Of a DNA stretch of 11,006 nt, positions 4,558 to 11,006 are shown piece after piece (within the stretch, counting starts at the first letter, position 1; each line of letters starts with the position of its first letter). The notes beneath the pieces are model-generated. The model saw only the letters and a program-made list of their open reading frames with translations, was not told the DNA's origin and did no database searches. Position numbers and translations under genes: made by a program. The DNA comes from Tatlockia sp. GTDB lineage: Bacteria > Cyanobacteriota > Cyanobacteriia > Cyanobacteriales > Chroococcidiopsidaceae. The stretch is taken from positions 1 through 11,006 of the forward strand of contig JACCVJ010000028.1 in assembly GCA_013698215.1 (NCBI GenBank), given 5' to 3'.

Positions 4558-7239
4558 GTGGACGTTTCCCAAGCATTTTCCGAATTGGATTTAAAAAATA
4601 TATTTCCGTTTGAACTAGATGAATTTCAAAATAGTGCGATCGCGGCTTTAAATGAGAATAAGTCGGTAGTAGTATGTGCGCCTACAGGTTCGGGCAAAAC
4701 ATTAATTGGCGAATACGCTATTTATCGCGCTCTAGCTAGGGGGCGACGAGTATTTTACACCACACCTTTAAAAGCGCTATCTAACCAAAAACTACGCGAT
4801 TTTCGGAGAACTTTCGGGGCAGACAAAGTAGGATTACTAACGGGAGATGTTTCGATTAACCGAGAAGCCCCAATTTTGGTAATGACTACCGAAATCTTCC
4901 GCAATATGCTCTACGGTACGCCCATCGGTGAAGTTGGCACATCGATGCAGGGTGTAGAGGCGGTGGTTTTAGATGAATGTCATTACATGAACGATCGCCA
5001 ACGGGGGACAGTTTGGGAAGAATCAATCATTTACTGTCCTAGAGAAATCCAGTTAGTTGCCCTTTCTGCTACCGTTGCCAACAGCGACCAACTTACTGAT
5101 TGGATTAATACGGTTCACGGGCCAACTCAACTAATTTATTCAGATTTTCGCCCCGTACCTTTAGAGTTTAAGTTTTGCAATGTTAAAGGGCTATTTCCCT
5201 TGCTTGAAGGTGGCAAAATTAACCCCCGCCTCCGACCAAAACGGGGTAGCATAGACGCTCAAAAGGCTAAAGATGCCAGACGTAATGGAGCAAGACCCGA
5301 AGCTCCCAGCATAATTTATCTGCTCAATCAGCTAAGTTCTAGAGATATGCTGCCAGCAATTTACTTTATCTTCAGCCGCAGAAATTGCGATAAAGCTGTA
5401 GAAGATTTGGGAACGCTGACGTTAGTTAACCCCTCCGAAGCGGCAGAATTGAAGTGGCAAATTGATGAATTTTTACAGCGCAACCCCGAAGCGGGAAGGA
5501 CTGGACAAGTTGAGCAATTGTATCGCGGGATTGCCGCCCATCATGCGGGAATATTGCCAGCATGGAAAGGGTTGGTTGAAGAATTATTCCAGCAAGGGTT
5601 AATTAAAGTTGTATTTGCAACCGAAACTCTAGCGGCGGGAATAAATATGCCTGCTCGAACTACCGTAATTTCTAGTTTATCAAAACGTACCGATCGCGGA
5701 CATCGATTGTTAAATGCTTCTGAGTTCCTGCAAATGGCAGGTAGGGCAGGTCGTAGGGGTATGGATAAGCGCGGCTACGTTGTCACCGCTCAAACCCCCT
5801 TTGAAGGAGCAAAAGAAGCCGCTTACCTAGCAACAGCGAAAGCCGACCCATTAGTTAGTCAGTTTACGCCCACCTATGGCATGGTGTTGAACTTACTGCA
5901 AACTCATACCTTAGAACAAGCAAAAGAGCTTGTAGAACGTAGTTTTGGGCAGTATATCGCCAATTTGTACCTAAAACCTCAATACGAGGCGATCGCCCTG
6001 GTGCAGGCTCAACTAGCTCAAGTACAAGAGCAGCTTGCCTCTGTAGATCCGATCCAATTGCAAAACTACGAAAAATTGCGCCAACGGCTCAAAGTTGAAA
6101 CCCAGTTACTAAAAACTCTCCAAGAACAAGCCGCCGATGACAGGGTAGAGCAACTAAGTCTAACTCTGAGCTTTGCCATGACGGGAACTCTCCTTAGCCT
6201 CAAGGGAAAAAATGTCGTTACTTCTGTACCTATAACCGCCGTTTTAGTCGCCAAAACCCCCGGAGCGGGACACGCACCCTATTTAGTATGTTTGGGGGCA
6301 AATAATCGCTGGTATGTGGTGACAACAAGCGACGTGGTAGATTTACACGCTGAATTGCCACCATTAGAAATTTCTAGCGATCTTTTGCCTCCGGTAGAAA
6401 TGCTGATCAAACCCGGACAATCGCGCCGAGGAAACCAAGAATCTCAGGCAGTTGCGGCTTTAATTCCTAACTCTGCGGCAATTATTCACATTGCGCCCGA
6501 AGTTTTGGCTCAACAACAGCGAACTATAGCAGTGACGGCGCAAATTGAAGCCCATCCTTTGCATGAATCAGGCAATCCGGCAACACTTTTCAAGCGTCGC
6601 AACAAAGCAATAGAACTTGAAGCGGAGCTTGCTAACCGTCAGGCAGAATTAGAAAAAACTTCTCAGCGTCACTGGGAAGAATTTTTACATCTGATCGAAA
6701 TTTTGCAACGATTTGGTTGTTTGCAAGACTTAGTACCTACCGATTTAGGACAAGTTGCGGCGGCAATTCGCGGCGACAATGAATTATGGATAGGTTTGGC
6801 GTTAGCAAGTGGTGAATTTGACGAATTAGATCCCCAATGTTTGGCGGCGGCGATCGCTGCTATAGTCACAGAAACCCCTCGCCCGGATACCTGGGTACGT
6901 TATACCTTGTCTGTTTCTGTAGAAGAAGCCCTTGCAGGCTTGCGTTCTACACGGCGAAATTTGTTTCAAATGCAACGCCGTTATAATATCGCTTTACCAA
7001 TTTGGTTAGAGTACGATTTAGTTGCTTTACTAGAAAATTGGGCGTTGGGGGTAGATTGGGTTGAATTATGCAGCCAGACAAGTTTAGATGAGGGGGATGT
7101 GGTGCGCCTCTTACGCCGTACTTTAGACTTGCTATCGCAGATTCCTTATGTTCCCCATTTGTCAGCTTCTTTACAACGCAATGCTTATCGTGCAGTGCAG
7201 TTAATTGATCGTTTTCCCGTAAATGAAACTGCCCAGTAA
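4558..7239 (+). CDS. Ski2/Mtr4-like superfamily 2 RNA helicase with an arch insertion
   Basis: The 893-residue ATP-dependent helicase resembles eukaryotic Ski2 and Mtr4, which feed RNA to the exosome. RecA domain 1 has the Walker A motif APTGSGKT (41-48), TTPLKALSNQK (68-78), DECHYMNDRQRGTVWEES (139-156, motif II) and LSAT (169-172). RecA domain 2 has ATETLAAGINMPAR (354-367) and QMAGRAGRRGMDKRG (392-406, motif VI). After RSFGQY (461-466), residues about 475-660 form an insertion. A Gln-rich predicted coiled coil comes first, then a beta-rich stretch (about 540-650) that may be an SH3/KOW-like fold. The chain then rejoins at EAHPLH (664-669) and another coil (about 680-705), the order seen around the Mtr4 arch. 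The last ~180 residues look like the DSHCT helical domain. The GTG start at 4558 is placed by the ELDLKNIFPFELDEFQ region. The substrate is unknown; RNA processing or decay is inferred. Confidence 0.93.
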   Translation: MDVSQAFSELDLKNIFPFELDEFQNSAIAALNENKSVVVCAPTGSGKTLIGEYAIYRALARGRRVFYTTPLKALSNQKLRDFRRTFGADKVGLLTGDVSINREAPILVMTTEIFRNMLYGTPIGEVGTSMQGVEAVVLDECHYMNDRQRGTVWEESIIYCPREIQLVALSATVANSDQLTDWINTVHGPTQLIYSDFRPVPLEFKFCNVKGLFPLLEGGKINPRLRPKRGSIDAQKAKDARRNGARPEAPSIIYLLNQLSSRDMLPAIYFIFSRRNCDKAVEDLGTLTLVNPSEAAELKWQIDEFLQRNPEAGRTGQVEQLYRGIAAHHAGILPAWKGLVEELFQQGLIKVVFATETLAAGINMPARTTVISSLSKRTDRGHRLLNASEFLQMAGRAGRRGMDKRGYVVTAQTPFEGAKEAAYLATAKADPLVSQFTPTYGMVLNLLQTHTLEQAKELVERSFGQYIANLYLKPQYEAIALVQAQLAQVQEQLASVDPIQLQNYEKLRQRLKVETQLLKTLQEQAADDRVEQLSLTLSFAMTGTLLSLKGKNVVTSVPITAVLVAKTPGAGHAPYLVCLGANNRWYVVTTSDVVDLHAELPPLEISSDLLPPVEMLIKPGQSRRGNQESQAVAALIPNSAAIIHIAPEVLAQQQRTIAVTAQIEAHPLHESGNPATLFKRRNKAIELEAELANRQAELEKTSQRHWEEFLHLIEILQRFGCLQDLVPTDLGQVAAAIRGDNELWIGLALASGEFDELDPQCLAAAIAAIVTETPRPDTWVRYTLSVSVEEALAGLRSTRRNLFQMQRRYNIALPIWLEYDLVALLENWALGVDWVELCSQTSLDEGDVVRLLRRTLDLLSQIPYVPHLSASLQRNAYRAVQLIDRFPVNETAQ

Positions 7240-7282
7240 AGCAGCATTGACTACAACGATCTTTGACTTAATTGAGCCAAAT

Positions 7283-7296
7283 GTATCTTTAGATAC
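7283..7296. promoter_or_regulatory. NtcA-binding site upstream of amt
   Basis: GTATCTTTAGATAC fits the NtcA consensus GTAN8TAC exactly and extends to a perfect GTATC/GATAC inverted repeat. NtcA is the cyanobacterial CRP-family activator of nitrogen genes. A weak -10-like TGCAAT (7320-7325) follows 23 nt later, about the distance used at NtcA-activated (class II-like) promoters, and puts transcription start near 7331. The amt ATG is 73 nt downstream of the box. This predicts amt induction when combined nitrogen is scarce, helped by PipX. Confidence 0.85.
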
Positions 7297-7319
7297 GGAA
7301 CTACTACTGTTGATACTGA

Positions 7320-7325
7320 TGCAAT
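7320..7325 (+). promoter_or_regulatory. Candidate -10 box of the NtcA-activated amt promoter
   Basis: TGCAAT matches TATAAT at 4 of 6 positions and is spaced 23 nt from the NtcA box. NtcA promoters usually read TAN3T here; the G at position 2 departs from this, so a neighbouring GATACT (7312-7317) remains an alternative with poorer spacing. Confidence 0.4.
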
Positions 7326-7369
7326 GAGATTCACTGCACTCTACGTATAGATGTAAAAGGTTAAGATAA

Positions 7370-8782
7370 ATGGTAAAGAAAATACCAATCATAGTAGCTT
7401 ACGCATTAATTCTGCTAGTAAGCTCTCCTTTAATTTCTCCAGCATTAGCGGCGACTACTGAGGAGATGATAGCGGCGGCGCAAACGTCGGCAGATACAGG
7501 GTTTATGTTGATGTGTTCCGCTTTGGTTTTATTGATGACCCCAGGGTTGGCCTTTTTCTATGGCGGGTTTGTCCGCGATCGCAATATTTTAAATACTTTG
7601 ATGATGAGCTTCTTGCTCATGGGCATAGTTGGAGTTACCTGGGTTCTCTGGGGTTACAGCCTTGCTTTTGCTCCGGGGACACCTTTTATTGGTGGTTTGC
7701 AATGGCTGGGCTTGAATGGTGTCAGCGCCTCAATGGCAGTTACTGATTATCTCAAAGGCTCCGCGCCAGAGGAAGTAGTTTCGTATTCCGCAACTATTCC
7801 GCACCAATCATTCATGATTTATCAAGCAATGTTTGCAATTATTACTCCAGCGCTAATTTCTGGAGCAATTGTGGAGCGAGTCAGCTTCCGGGCTTACGCG
7901 CTATTTGTACTAATTTGGTCAACTTTTATTTATTGCCCTTTAGCTCATATGGTCTGGGCAAAAGGTGGCTTTTTAGGCTTGTACGGTGGCATTGGCGCTC
8001 TAGATTTTGCGGGTGGTACAGTAGTACACATTAGTTCGGGGATTTCGGCTCTAGTGGCGGCAATTGTGATTGGCCCGCGCAAAACCTATCCAACACAATT
8101 AGCATCTCCTCACAATGTACCTTTTATATTGCTAGGTGCAGGTTTGCTATGGTTTGGTTGGTTTGGCTTTAATTCTGGTAGTGCTTTGGCTTCCGGTAGT
8201 TTGGCTACCGTTGCTTTTGTTACCACTAATACGGCGGCGGCGGCGGCGGCTTTGACTTGGCTAATTTTAGAAAAAGTTTTACGTGGTAAACCAACAGCCG
8301 TAGGGGTAGCGACAGGTGCGGTGGCTGGTTTAGTTGGGATTACACCCGCCGCCGGATTTGTTACACCTGTTGCTGCGATATTAATTGGTAGTATTACGGC
8401 GGTGTGCTGCTTTTTTGCGATTAGTGTCAAGCATAAACTACAAATTGATGACGCATTAGATACCTTTCCCGTGCATGGTGTGGGCGGTACGGTAGGGGCA
8501 ATTTTAACCGGAATCTTTGCCACCGTTGAAGTTAATGAGTTTGGTAAAGACGGGTTACTACGCGGTAACTTTAACCAATTTTTAATTCAATTGGCAGCGA
8601 TCGCTGTTGCCTATATTTTTGCTGGGGTGGGTACGTTTGTAATTCTCAAAGTACTTGATGCTACCGTCGGTTTGCGTCTTTCTGCCGAGGAAGAATACCA
8701 AGGTATGGATATCCACGAACACGGCGAAGAAGGTTATGGAGAAGAATTTGCTAGTGGAATAAGTATCAAGCAAAATTCTTAA
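7370..8782 (+). CDS. amt: Ammonium transporter (Amt/MEP/Rh family)
   Basis: The 470-residue integral membrane protein takes up ammonium across the cytoplasmic membrane, probably as a trimer. A signal peptide is likely: KK at 3-4, a hydrophobic core and a predicted cut after PALA (residue 27). About eleven membrane segments follow. Family marks are TPGLAFFYGGFVR (57-69), the Amt signature DFAGGTVVHISSG (212-224) and FPVHGVGG (366-373). His220 and His369 correspond to the pore twin histidines of E. coli AmtB. The cytoplasmic tail GLRLSAEEEYQGMDIHEHGE (434-453) is the conserved region through which GlnK/PII gates AmtB. The ATG at 7370 has AAAAGG (7355-7360) 9 nt upstream. A perfect NtcA box precedes the gene and a strong terminator follows, so it is probably a single-gene, nitrogen-controlled unit. 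Which amt paralogue this is cannot be decided here. Confidence 0.97.
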   Translation: MVKKIPIIVAYALILLVSSPLISPALAATTEEMIAAAQTSADTGFMLMCSALVLLMTPGLAFFYGGFVRDRNILNTLMMSFLLMGIVGVTWVLWGYSLAFAPGTPFIGGLQWLGLNGVSASMAVTDYLKGSAPEEVVSYSATIPHQSFMIYQAMFAIITPALISGAIVERVSFRAYALFVLIWSTFIYCPLAHMVWAKGGFLGLYGGIGALDFAGGTVVHISSGISALVAAIVIGPRKTYPTQLASPHNVPFILLGAGLLWFGWFGFNSGSALASGSLATVAFVTTNTAAAAAALTWLILEKVLRGKPTAVGVATGAVAGLVGITPAAGFVTPVAAILIGSITAVCCFFAISVKHKLQIDDALDTFPVHGVGGTVGAILTGIFATVEVNEFGKDGLLRGNFNQFLIQLAAIAVAYIFAGVGTFVILKVLDATVGLRLSAEEEYQGMDIHEHGEEGYGEEFASGISIKQNS

Positions 8783-8792
8783 TTTACTTTGT

Positions 8793-8825
8793 AAAAACGG
8801 GTTGAATCATTCAGCCTGTTTTTTT
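8793..8825. terminator. Intrinsic terminator after amt, probably bidirectional
   Basis: AAAAACGGGTTGA (8793-8805) pairs with TCAGCCTGTTTTT (8811-8823) over 13 positions, two of them G-U, and seven T follow on the + strand (8819-8825). It begins 10 nt after the amt stop. On the - strand the same stem ends in five T, so it could also stop transcription coming from the convergent gene. Confidence 0.88.
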
Positions 8826-8894
8826 AGAACCAAGTATTTACACTTCCTCTCTTGCGAACAAATAAAAATATCTCCGAGAATCTACGGTTTTTTA

Positions 8895-8904
8895 GCTATA
8901 TAGC
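8895..8904. repeat. 10-bp palindrome between the two hairpins
   Basis: GCTATATAGC is a perfect 10-bp palindrome in the otherwise featureless 113-bp stretch (8826-8938) between the two convergent-gene hairpins. No reading frame or promoter that I trust is seen there. It may be chance. Confidence 0.35.
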
Positions 8905-8938
8905 CTGTAATAGTCTATGTGTGGAAAGCAAATTAACC

Positions 8939-8966
8939 ATTGCCTGAATAACTTTATTCAGGCAAT
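8939..8966. terminator. 12-bp perfect hairpin ending the - strand genes
   Basis: ATTGCCTGAATA (8939-8950) and TATTCAGGCAAT (8955-8966) pair perfectly around a 4-nt loop. It begins 7 nt beyond the stop of the FemAB-like gene (8974). On the - strand no T-run follows directly (TGGTTAATTT); on the + strand TTATTTATTAA follows. It may act as a bidirectional terminator or protect the mRNA 3' end. Confidence 0.7.
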
Positions 8967-8973
8967 TTATTTA

Positions 8974-10158
8974 TTAACCTCCGCTACTGGGGTTAAAGGG
9001 TAAGTTTTGGTTAATCGCCTCAATCTCTTGCTGTTCCATAGCATTTACTTCTTTAATATAAGGAAGTAATATTTGTGTCAATCGACGATTATAAAAGCGG
9101 TGCATACTGTGATTAGGACTTGCCGGAAAGCCTCGCCGCTTCTTATGTCTGCCCCCTGCGCCGGGGTCAAAAATTTGAATTTTTTGCTTAATTGCCCACT
9201 CAATCGGCGTGTAGTAACAAGCATCAAAGTGTAAGCAATCAATATCTTGAAAACTGCCCCAGTAGCGCCCGTAGAGGCGATTGCCTTTAGTCAAACAAAA
9301 AGACATTCCCATCGGTTGACGCTGATCTAACTCGTTGTAAGCCGCGACAAACACCACCCGATGCCGATAATTAGGGTATAACTGCTCAAAAAAGCGCTTA
9401 GTTAAATACTTACTTCCCCACCCGCCAAATTTGTCGCAAGTATCGGCGTAAAAACTATACATAAGGGGAAACAAAGACTTAGGAATCTCATCCCCTGTCA
9501 ATACTTGCAACTGCAAACTTTGCTGTTCTACAGCTTTGCGTTCTCGCTTGATATTGCGGCGCTGATTGGCGTTAAACATTGTCAAATAATCATCAAAGTT
9601 TTGAAAATCCTGATTTTGCCAAATCGAGCTATGATGCAGCCAAGCAGTAAAACCATGACGTTCTAATACAGGTTTCCACTCTGGATCGACATAGAGAAAA
9701 TGACAGCCGGAAATGTTTTGGCGATCGCAAAAATGATTGATCCACTTCACCATTAACCCAGTCATCTCATCTTCATCTTCTCCCGGCGCAATCAAAAATC
9801 GATAACCTTCGGCGGGTGTAAAAGGTGACATTCCTAAGAGTTTTGGGTAATAATCCACCCCAATTCGCTGCGATACTTCTGCCCATTGCTGGTCAAAAAT
9901 AAACTCACCGTAACTATGACCTTTAAGATATAGCGGTGCGGCAGCAATTAATTGGCGATCGCGCCAAATAGTTAAATGATTCGGCAACCAGCCAGCTTTA
10001 GGTATGGCACTCCCAGAGCTTTCTAAGTTATTTAACCATTCCCACTCCAAAAAAGGTGTTTTGAGGGGCATAGCGAGGGCATCCCACGCCGCTTGTGGGA
10101 CTTCGGCGATGTTGTTAATCCAAGCAACGTTATAACTAGGCTGAATCGATTTTACCAT
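8974..10158 (-). CDS. FemAB-like/DUF482 GNAT-fold protein (COG3146)
   Basis: This 394-residue protein resembles the family labelled 'peptidoglycan biosynthesis/recognition' or FemAB-like (PF04339, DUF482), which has two GNAT-like acyltransferase folds. Visible family marks are PFLEWEWLNNLESSG (35-49), YYPKLLGMSPFTPAEGYRFL (103-122), a basic stretch NQRRNIKRERK (198-208), LYGRYWG (295-301), HFDACYYTPIEWAI (310-323) and the very conserved FDPGAGGRHKKRRGF (330-344). There is no signal peptide or membrane segment, so it is probably cytoplasmic. Fem proteins transfer amino acids from aminoacyl-tRNA to peptidoglycan precursors. For this bacterial family the substrate is, to my knowledge, not settled, so no reaction is assigned. 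It lies 40 bp downstream of the RibD-like gene on the same strand and may share its transcript. The start ATG has no clear Shine-Dalgarno sequence. Confidence 0.88.
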   Translation of the reverse strand: MVKSIQPSYNVAWINNIAEVPQAAWDALAMPLKTPFLEWEWLNNLESSGSAIPKAGWLPNHLTIWRDRQLIAAAPLYLKGHSYGEFIFDQQWAEVSQRIGVDYYPKLLGMSPFTPAEGYRFLIAPGEDEDEMTGLMVKWINHFCDRQNISGCHFLYVDPEWKPVLERHGFTAWLHHSSIWQNQDFQNFDDYLTMFNANQRRNIKRERKAVEQQSLQLQVLTGDEIPKSLFPLMYSFYADTCDKFGGWGSKYLTKRFFEQLYPNYRHRVVFVAAYNELDQRQPMGMSFCLTKGNRLYGRYWGSFQDIDCLHFDACYYTPIEWAIKQKIQIFDPGAGGRHKKRRGFPASPNHSMHRFYNRRLTQILLPYIKEVNAMEQQEIEAINQNLPFNPSSGG

Positions 10159-10198
10159 ACAAAAAATCTAGGACGGCAAGGCTACTTCTACAGGGTAC

Positions 10199-10900
10199 TT
10201 AAATCGCTTCTCGTTGGCAGCGATAGTGTAAAAAAACTTCTGAAGCGATTACTTTTGCCGATAATAATTCTAAACGCGGCGCGATTAATTCTGTAAATCC
10301 TTCTCCATCTACAGGAGTAGGGGCATTATTTCCCCCCAGTAGCAACGGACACACCGTTAGCCACAATTCATCAATCAAATCTGCCTCCAACATTGCCGCT
10401 ACAATCTCACCGCCGCCCAATACTGCTAAACGCTTTAAACCCATTGCTAAGATTTTTTCTAGGGCATTAGTCAAATTAATCTTACTTTTGGTAGAGGTTT
10501 CACAGATAATAATTTGTTCAAACTCTGATGAATTTTGCCAAGGTTTTGCACCCCCAGTTGTGGTTAATAAATATCGGGGTACAGGTTGGCGAAAAAAGTA
10601 TAATTGGCGATCGATATTTCCACTACCAGAAACTACTATATGGACAGGTTGCGGGGGTAACAATTGTTGGTATCTTTGTTGTATAAGTTGGGGTTGACAG
10701 ACACGGATAGTCGTGCCGTAAGCTCGAAGCGTACCCGCGCCAAATAAAACAGCATCGGCGGCGGCAACTTGCTGTTCTAGGTGGTTTTTGTCGGCTGGAG
10801 ACGAAAATCGAGCAGGCGATCGCGCCTTTGTCGCAATTTTGCCATCGGCGCTCATTGCCAAAACAACAGTAGTATAAGGTCGATTGTCAGGTAGTATCAT
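10199..10900 (-). CDS. Standalone RibD C-terminal-domain reductase (DHFR-like fold)
   Basis: The 233-residue protein is made only of the RibD C-terminal reductase domain, the NADPH-dependent, dihydrofolate-reductase-like part of bifunctional RibD, also found alone in yeast Rib7 and archaeal enzymes. Marks are VLAMSADGKIATK (13-25), FSSPADKNHLEQQVAAADAV (32-51), FGAGTLRAYGTT (53-64), LAVLGGGEIVAAML (158-171) and DELWLTVCPLLLGG (177-190). The N-terminal zinc deaminase half is absent and the start is intact, so this is not a truncated RibD. Riboflavin synthesis, reducing the ribosylamino-pyrimidinone phosphate, is possible. Another NADPH reductase role is equally possible, because bacteria usually also have full RibD. 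It is the first gene of a probable two-gene unit with the FemAB-like gene and is divergent from the frame at the right edge. Confidence 0.88.
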   Translation of the reverse strand: MILPDNRPYTTVVLAMSADGKIATKARSPARFSSPADKNHLEQQVAAADAVLFGAGTLRAYGTTIRVCQPQLIQQRYQQLLPPQPVHIVVSGSGNIDRQLYFFRQPVPRYLLTTTGGAKPWQNSSEFEQIIICETSTKSKINLTNALEKILAMGLKRLAVLGGGEIVAAMLEADLIDELWLTVCPLLLGGNNAPTPVDGEGFTELIAPRLELLSAKVIASEVFLHYRCQREAI

Positions 10901-10970
10901 CGCGCAGACTTAGTTAGGAACCAAAAAGACACTTGTACATAGATAACAGCTTTTTCAGAAAGAGCAGGAT

Positions 10971-11006
10971 ATGATGACAAATGCAGATATTATTTATACC
11001 CTTTAC
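10971..11006 (+). CDS. Start of an unidentified coding frame, cut by the window edge
   Basis: Two successive ATG codons (10971 and 10974) open a frame reading MMTNADIIYTLY to the last base. AGCAGG at 10963-10968 is a fair Shine-Dalgarno sequence, with better spacing to the second ATG. The frame is divergent from the RibD-like gene, with a 70-bp gap that would hold both promoters. Twelve codons are too few to name a family. Confidence 0.4.
   Translation, partial: MMTNADIIYTLY

Larger units (their letters stand above)
158..10823. repeat. Dispersed HIP1 octamers (GCGATCGC)
   Basis: By eye the octamer begins at 158, 459, 1162, 2688, 4067, 4636, 5989, 6850, 7575, 8597, 9721, 9955 and 10816, inside genes on both strands. 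This spread is the HIP1 signature of many cyanobacterial chromosomes. The entry marks the span over which copies are scattered, not one continuous element. Confidence 0.9.

Noticed and set aside
4558..7239. Helicase as part of an anti-phage system
   Set aside because: The Ski2/Mtr4-like arch architecture and core-gene setting point to RNA metabolism, and no defence-type partner (nuclease, methylase, abortive-infection gene) lies beside it.
8110..8523. 137-codon open frame on the - strand inside amt
   Set aside because: It lies fully antisense to a secure, conserved transporter gene and is rich in Ala, Pro and Thr, as expected from reading membrane-protein codons backwards. No domain or ribosome site is seen.
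8974..10900. A possible defence or mobile island formed by the - strand genes
   Set aside because: Both genes belong to widespread housekeeping-type families, carry HIP1 octamers like their neighbours, and there is no integrase, repeat boundary or tRNA.

Overview
The window is chromosomal DNA from a cyanobacterium. Three things show this. PipX occurs only in cyanobacteria. The palindrome GCGATCGC (HIP1), typical of many cyanobacterial genomes, occurs about 13 times by eye in 11 kb, where about 0.17 would be expected by chance at equal base frequencies. The gene set and the cbiQ / pipX / pipY / sepF / proC order are also familiar from this phylum. The sequence alone does not fix the genus. I see no insertion sequence, phage gene, CRISPR array, tRNA or rRNA. 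This looks like core genome, not an accessory island.

Layout, left to right. The + strand carries the 3' end of an EcfT/CbiQ transporter subunit, then a hairpin terminator, a chorismate-utilising enzyme (TrpE/PabB family, with the anthranilate-type active-site alanine), pipX, pipY (overlapping pipX by ATGA), sepF, proC, a large Ski2/Mtr4-like RNA helicase and an ammonium transporter (amt). Two strong hairpins follow. On the - strand lie a standalone RibD C-terminal-type reductase (upstream in transcription) and a FemAB-like/DUF482 acyltransferase-fold protein. At the right edge a + strand reading frame begins and is cut off after 12 codons.

Functional theme. Several genes converge on nitrogen status. 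PipX is the PII-controlled coactivator of NtcA. PipY is its partner and a PLP-homeostasis protein. Amt imports ammonium and has the C-terminal tail through which PII-type proteins gate it. A perfect palindromic NtcA box (GTAN8TAC) lies 73 bp before the amt start. Thus a PII partner that drives NtcA, and a likely NtcA-activated gene whose product is also a PII target, lie about 5.5 kb apart. ProC and the TrpE-like enzyme make amino acids or their precursors, and SepF acts in cell division.

I found no convincing new system. The points most worth a second look are the Ala-for-Lys active site in the PabB/TrpE-type enzyme, the Mtr4-style arch inserted in the helicase, the NtcA box before amt, an 18-bp perfect A/T palindrome before the helicase, and the unassigned roles of the RibD-like and FemAB-like pair.
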